From Cavia porcellus (Eukaryota > Chordata > Mammalia > Rodentia > Caviidae): a DNA stretch of 64,000 nt. The stretch is taken from NCBI RefSeq assembly GCF_034190915.1, contig NW_026947486.1:28527844-28591843 (forward strand), given 5' to 3'. This document shows positions 58,301-64,000 of the stretch, in pieces. The position numbers and the translations under genes were made by a program. The notes beneath the pieces were generated by a model that was given only the letters and a program-made list of their open reading frames with translations, had not been told where the DNA came from and ran no database searches. Position 1 is the stretch's first letter, and every line of letters starts with the position of its first letter.

Positions 58301-60250
58301 GAAAGCCATCAGAAATTCCAAATCCAAAGCCAAATTTCACATGTCCTTTCTCAGTCTACAGAGTTCTGATTCTAACAACTGAATATGCACCAATTTTAAG
58401 GCTCTTATACCCTCCATCACCAAAATAATACCCAAGCTATATTTAAATGTTGTGGGTAAGTGGTTCACTCCTGTGTTTCTTTTATGGGGGTTGATGGCCA
58501 TTCCTTCAAATTATTCTTTACCAAATCTCTGCCTTACAGTTCAAAATCAATAATGTTCATACATTGCTTTTAAATACATCTAAACTGTCCCCAAATGCTT
58601 AATCAATACAGTATTGTTTCTTTTTCTTTTCTTCAGTACTGGTAAATAGTTCTCAGTTTACAGTTCTTCACCTCAAAGAAATATTTCTGCTTTTCTTCTT
58701 CACCCCAGTTCCCCAAGTCTTTATACATTTACTTGACAGCAACTGACACAAAAGTCTCCCAACTCACTTAAGTCATCTTTCCTCAGGAATATTAGAATAG
58801 CTCATAACTTTTGGACAAAAACTCTCTAAAGACGTCTTGTAATTACTCTATCCAATAAGTTGGTCACCTTTTACTGCACAACCCTTCTCTAAATCTGTAT
58901 ACAACAGACACTTCAATTACTTGTATTTCAAAACTTCTTACTTTTTTCGCTTTGCCAGCTTTTACTTTCTGGCCAGCAGTCCCTCTGTTCTTGCCTCCTA
59001 ATTAAACAGGGGCTTTACCTTAGAGTCTTTGTCTCTCAACATCAAAGGAGCCCTCCCATTTCTGCAAGGATCTCACTATTCCTAGCTGCCAAGGAGAGCA
59101 GTCTACTTTTTTCCTACAGGAGGAATGGTATTTCTTAACCAATGAGTCAGAAATACTTTAGGACACAGCTAAATAGCTCACTGATAAAAATTCAGAAATG
59201 AAAGACAATGAACAAATCTGTACTGACTTTATTTGCTGCCAGTAAAGTGACTGCTCCCTCTTATAGACTGTCTAATTTTCATAATTCTCATGTAACATTT
59301 TCTCGTGTTGTATGCAGCCTTGTATCATACAACTCCTCCATTCATCCATTTTCTATAGTCATCAATTCTCTCACCACACAAATGCTGATTACTCCATAAC
59401 CCTAACAGTAACAAACACTTTCTCACTCTATCTCTCCCTCAATGATAACCCCTTTTAGCAGAAAGCAGCTGTATGAGGAGATGACCTAGGGGGAAGATTT
59501 CATAATATGAGGTCCTAACTCACCATAGGAATTCAAAGCGTTCTTTTCTCATGCTCCCATATGGGGGCCTGTATCCTGTTTATAATTCAGGACAAACAAC
59601 AATATCTTCCTTTCTAGGGAAGACTCCACAGGCCCATTTAGCCTTGCTTAAATTTAGAAACACTCCAGCAATAATAGTCTGATTTCTAAAAACAAACAAG
59701 CGGAAAAAAAAAAAAAAACCCACCGAAATTCAAGAAGCTGTGCCACTAGAAAAGTAAAAGAATTTATGTATCTTACCTGCCTAGAAACGTTGTCTCTGTT
59801 TATACTTACAGAAAAACTGTTGGGTTTTTCCCAAATCAGTAATTGTCCTCTAAAGTCAGTGTGTCCTTGAGAAGTCACAAATGTGAAGAGGGAGTGCAGT
59901 GGCAACATTCCAGGCAGACAGACCACATCATGTTTGAGAGATAAAAAGCTAACTTTGGAAAGGAGAATTTATTTCATTCTTGACCACATGATGCCATTTT
60001 ACAGAAGTAGAAGCTTAACTTAGGAAAACATAACTTAGCTCAAAATTTTAGGAAACCACTATGTCCCAATATGTATTATGAGTACCAATAAACCTTCACT
60101 TTAAATTTTCCTGCGGGTGGTTATCTTGTTAGTTTCTTTGGGAATCTTTTATTGATCTGTCAGTATGCTGTTTATGGAACTATATTAGTAGCATTATAAT
60201 TATAGGATACAGTTTGGAAATTTCACTCAAATCAAAGATAGAACAAATGA
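58301..60250. other. Unassigned sequence
   Basis: No element or gene recognised. 60070-60130 has an AATAAA followed by a GC-richer run that could be an LTR 3' end, but I could not support it further. Frames are all under 91 codons. Confidence 0.4.
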
Positions 60251-60900
60251 AAAGTCCACAAGCTCACTATGGAGCATATGGCCCAAGAATATGAAATCAT
60301 TCTGGTAAAGAAATATCTGGACTCATATGTTCATTTCAGCATTATTCATACTATCCAAGATGTGCAAACAACAAAATTCTGTGTCAATGGATGAATGGAT
60401 AAAGGTAATGTGTATTCACAATGGAATTCATCCCTTAAAAAGATGGAAATTTTTTTATTTATAACAATAGGATGAATCTGGAGGACGTTGTACTGAATGG
60501 AATAATCCAGGAATAGAAAGACAAACACTGCTTAGCCTTATGAATACTTTTACATAGAATATGAAATAGGGAAACTCATGGGAGCAGACAGTACAATGAT
60601 GCTTAAATGAGGCTAGACATATATGGTTTGCAGAGATACATATTGGTTAAAGAATGCAGCTTTTCAACTATATATGTGGGGGGAAATGGCAGGGAATCCA
60701 TTGTATATCATGGTGACTACAGTTAGCAATGATAAATTTTAGACTTGAAGATTACTTAGAATAGGGATACAAAGTGTCTTCACCACAAAGGTTACATGTT
60801 TGAGTTAAGCCATATTTTAATGATTTTTAAAGCTACACCTCATATACATGTTTTAAAAAGAATCATATTATACTCCATAAATATATAAAATGTTTGCTAG
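60251..60900 (+). mobile_element. Ancient L1 3' end (ORF2 C-terminus and 3' UTR)
   Basis: The plus strand carries the end of ORF2 (AATGGATGAATGGATAAAGG at 60386) and a 3' UTR with TATATCATGGTGACTACAG near 60702, a signature of old mammalian L1M-type tails. No open frame. Confidence 0.7.
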
Positions 60901-61600
60901 TTAATTAAAAGTTAATGACCACATACAAATGCCAAGGATGCAGATCTGGAGAAGGAAAACCATGTAGAGCTTACTAATGAGAATCCAAAGTGGTTCAGGT
61001 ATCCTCAAACTAGCTTAGTCTTTTCTTTAACAGCATAAACACTGAACTAAGTTGTGACACAGCAGTCAAACTCCAGAAGTTTATTTGGGAAAACAAAAAC
61101 TCTTGGGTTCACCCTAAATATATTGTTACATGCTAAATAATTTTTATTTGTAATGGTCCAATTGGAAGGAAATAAAGGTCTTTAAATTTGATATAAATGG
61201 CAGCCTGAATGAAACTCCTGAAAATTATTTTAAGAAGAAAAAATCATGGTTAAAGGTAGGATTTTTTTCTTTCCATTTAAGTAAAAATTGTAAAATAAGA
61301 GAAGAATAGAGAAGCAGGAAATAGATAAATGGTTGACAGGCATTATCTAGAAACAACATCTCAGTGCTTTACCACAGTGATTTCTGCTAGGAGAAAAAAA
61401 TAATCCAGTCAAATTTTCAAAGTCAGTCTTCCAAAATTAACAATCCCAGGAACGTAGTCTTAGCAATCTGTTAGGCAATCTTCATGCTCAGAACATTACA
61501 AATTTCAAGATGGAGGAAAAGAAAAGAATTGTGTTTCCTAAATCTAATAATTTTAATGCACTTTGCTGTAAGATAATACCTAGGTTCTAGCAAAAGTAAA
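60901..61600. other. AT-rich unassigned sequence
   Basis: Nothing recognised. Confidence 0.45.
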
Positions 61601-62240
61601 AAACCCTACACATTGTTGACTGGAGTGTTAACTGGTACAGCCACTGTAGAAATCAGTACAGAAATGCCTCAGAAAACTACAAATGGGATTACATGGACCC
61701 AGATATTTGCTCTCTACTTTTCTTCTCAGAAGAGTTAAACACATCATACTGCAGTAATAACTCTATACCTATATTTGTATCAGCAAAATACACAATAGAT
61801 AAATGTTGAAAGCAGCCTATATGTCCAAAAACAGATAAGTGGTTAAAGAAGATGTATTTTTGTGAACAATGGTATACTATATTGTTACAAAGAAGGATAA
61901 ATTTGAATCATTTGTGGAAAAATGGATCCATTTTGAGGCCACAGTGTTAAGTGAAATAAGTCAGACACACAAGCTTAAGTAGTGCATGATTTTTCTTGAA
62001 TAAGTCAAGCAAAATATTAGTTAATTAAAGAGCAAAGTAAAAGATGGATACCACGAAACAAGGACATTGCTTTTATTGCAAGTAGCAAGCAGACCAGAGA
62101 TGGAGGAAAAGTGGAGAGAGAGCACATTAAAAGAAGAGAAGAGGACTTACAGAAATTAAGATAACTTGTTTATGTGTACCAATTTCCCTCAATGAATGTA
62201 AGCTTACACTGGAAATATGTGCTTATAAAAATGATTAAAT
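61601..62240 (+). mobile_element. L1 3' end (ORF2 C-terminus and 3' UTR)
   Basis: Plus-strand ORF2 C-terminal region from about 61610 (TGTTAACTGGTACAGCCACT) to GTGAAATAAGTCAGACACA near 61954, then a purine-rich 3' UTR (62095-62165). Confidence 0.62.
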
Positions 62241-62721
62241 TTATACAATGAATGAATTAAAAATTCATTGATAGAACTCATCAACAGATTTGAGATGACA
62301 GAAAAAAGATGTGTCCAGAGACATTGTCCAATCTGGGGAACAAAAAGATAAAAGAATGAAGGTAAAGTAACAAGCCTCTTTGATCAATGGAGTACCATCA
62401 AGAATACCAATAAATGCATAATTTGCAAGGCACAATAAAGGGTCAAAGGAAAAGAAATGAAAAGAATATTTACCCAAAAAATGGCTGAATTTTACCTGGA
62501 CTTTTTGCAAAACATAAATGTATATATCTAAGAAGATCAGCAAACTCTCTATAGTATATACTGAAAGCTTTCCACATCATCGTCATATGGACAAAAATGA
62601 AAGTTAAGAAAGAATACCTGGAAATAGGAGGAGAAAAATGAACTATCATATACATGATATTCATAATCATAGTTATTTTCTCATTGGAAGTTAATGACAG
62701 TAAGATGATAACTTAAAAGTG
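62241..62721. other. AT-rich unassigned sequence
   Basis: Nothing recognised; short chance frames only. Confidence 0.45.
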
Positions 62722-63063
62722 TGTCATGGTTTATGTTGGTGGCCCCCAAGCCTCATGGCTTTGCATTATGCATTTGTGATTGGTTCATTGTCTAGCACTT
62801 GGATTGGGTGTGAGTATTGTACCTCCCTAGGGTTGGAGCCAGGATGTGATGTAGTGGCAGGAAGAATGCATGTCTTGCTCTCTTGCTGATTTCTGCAATG
62901 CTGTTTGCAGCCGCCATGAGCTGTGGACCAGCCATGCCAGCCTACCTTGGAGCAAACTACTATGGACTGAAAGCTCTAAAAACTGTAATAAATACATCTT
63001 TCCTTTCCAAACTTTGGGCATGAGGTATTTTGTTTCAGCAATGAGTAAAAAGTAACTAAGACA
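62722..63063 (+). mobile_element. ERVL-MaLR LTR
   Basis: Begins TGTCATGG and ends GTAACTAAGACA. AATAAA at 62987-62992 is followed by the family-typical GGGCATGAGGTATTTTG and CAGCAATGAG near the end. Length is 342 bp. It differs from the LTRs at 55886-58300, so it is another subfamily. Confidence 0.8.
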
Positions 63064-63500
63064 GAATTTGCTACCAAGGAGGAGTGGGGTCATTTGCTGT
63101 GACTGTACCTGACCATGTTTTTCAAGAGGCTTTGGAAATGGCTTATGGATGGAGTTTGGAAAGGTTCAGACATTTTGGCTGGATGCGTAGAGCTGCAACA
63201 GCTTAGGATGTTCTGTAGAGGAGATTCTGGTCAGAGCTCAGGAGACCAGAAGGCTGATAGAAAGCTTGATGGTAATGACCAGGCTAAGGAGGTTTCTGCT
63301 AGGAAGGACTACATTGGTTGTTGTACTCCCCATGATGTGTGTTACAGCTTGGCAGAAAGTTTGTCTGTGTTTTGCTCATGCCCAGAGACTTTGCCTGAGA
63401 CTGAAATTAAGGGCAATGGATTGATTAATCTGGAAAAGGAAATTTCAAGGCAAATGCACATACCCAGAAACATATGTAGCTCTGTTCATATATTTTAAAA
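63064..63500 (+). pseudogene. MaLR internal region with open gag-like frame
   Basis: The internal part starts with ACCAAGGAGGAGTGGGG, similar to the ERVL-type primer-site region. From ATG 63115 a frame stays open for 127 codons (MFFKRLWKWLMDGVWKGSDI ... LPETEIKGNGLI). It is the homologue of the minus-strand frames at 57847-57314. The match ends near 63460, so the element is truncated and no second LTR follows. Confidence 0.62.
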
Positions 63501-63539
63501 CTCACAAAGCAACAAGGAAAACTCTCAGCGGAGAAAACA

Positions 63540-64000
63540 GAGGAAGATTAACCAAATGAATTAGAAGGAAATGGATTATTAATATTACACAGAATGTAAA
63601 TAAAACAGAGAATGTAAAAGGAACAAATAATATAATTGCAACCCAAATTTGGTTCTTTGAATAGAGTGAATGCATTGTGATGCTTTTCCTTTGATTGACT
63701 GAAAAGATGAAAAAAGAGAAGGAAGAAAAATCTAGAATGAAGAGGGGGATATCACTAGTAACCTGGGACAAAAGAAAACTTCAGCTAGGAAGGAATGGTA
63801 TAAATATCTATATGCCAACATGTATAAAACTTAAATTGAATGGCAATTTTTCTAGAAAGGCACTAAAAATGAGAATGAATCAAGAAAAATTAAAAGTATG
63901 AATGAACTTGAAATGAGGAAGCAGATTACATTGATGACCTACAAACTTCCAACAAGAACAGGAGTCTTGGGCTAGATGCAATCAATGCTGGAAAAAAATA
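63540..64000 (+). pseudogene. Old L1 ORF2 fragment running off the window
   Basis: Plus-strand ORF2 from the pre-RT linker (QIWFFE near 63645) toward the start of RT. Frames are broken and it continues past the right edge. Confidence 0.6.

Noticed and set aside
1..64000. CRISPR arrays, operons, or phage and bacterial systems
   Set aside because: Sequence composition and repeat content are those of a mammalian nuclear genome; no spaced short repeats or compact gene clusters occur.

Overview
The window is a mammalian, most probably rodent, gene desert built almost entirely of retroelements. Rodent origin is inferred from several tRNA-Ala-like ID-family SINEs, B1-like 7SL-derived SINEs, ERVL-MaLR elements and several LINE-1 (L1) lineages. 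I cannot name the species; the ID consensus does not look like the mouse/rat form. I see no functional host gene, no convincing exon chain, no RNA gene and no CRISPR array. No coding frame is intact over a full protein.

Layout. 1-4214 is a gammaretrovirus-like ERV on the + strand: partial 5' LTR, tRNA-Pro-like PBS, broken gag, a stub of pro and RT, env TM and 3' LTR. About 5.0-13.5 kb holds minus-strand L1 pieces, including a near-complete element that has lost its RT core. About 13.5-28.1 kb is mostly plus-strand L1, including one element (20612-25245) with 5' UTR, ORF1 and 3' UTR but only the start of ORF2. About 28.7-42.5 kb is a nested minus-strand block. An older L1 was split first by a 6.2 kb full-length L1 (29361-35531, perfect 15-nt target-site duplication, tandem 5' UTR monomers), also by an ID SINE (36077-36189, 13-nt duplication), and by a 3.9 kb element lacking ORF2 (38123-41977, imperfect duplication of about 21 nt). 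43335-49316 is another near-full-length minus-strand L1, itself carrying a 231-bp plus-strand L1 tail with a 14-nt duplication. 49.3-53.3 kb holds two further L1 remnants. 55.9-58.3 kb is an ERVL-MaLR provirus with both LTRs. 60.2-64 kb holds old L1 tails and a second MaLR LTR plus internal part.

The most unusual object is the element at 38123-41977. It has an L1 3' UTR and an L1 ORF1 (one stop codon in 294 codons of one frame), no trace of ORF2, a 5' region of five diverged repeats of about 68 bp, and, at its extreme 5' end on the same strand, a near-complete KRAB A-box of the kind found in KRAB zinc-finger genes. This looks like a half-L1 (HAL1-type) element whose 5' end was acquired from a KRAB zinc-finger transcript or gene. 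Whether it is a single chimeric copy or a subfamily with a captured 5' UTR cannot be decided from one window.

Boundaries of old repeats were placed by eye and are accurate to tens of bases. LTR ends and target-site duplications are more exact.
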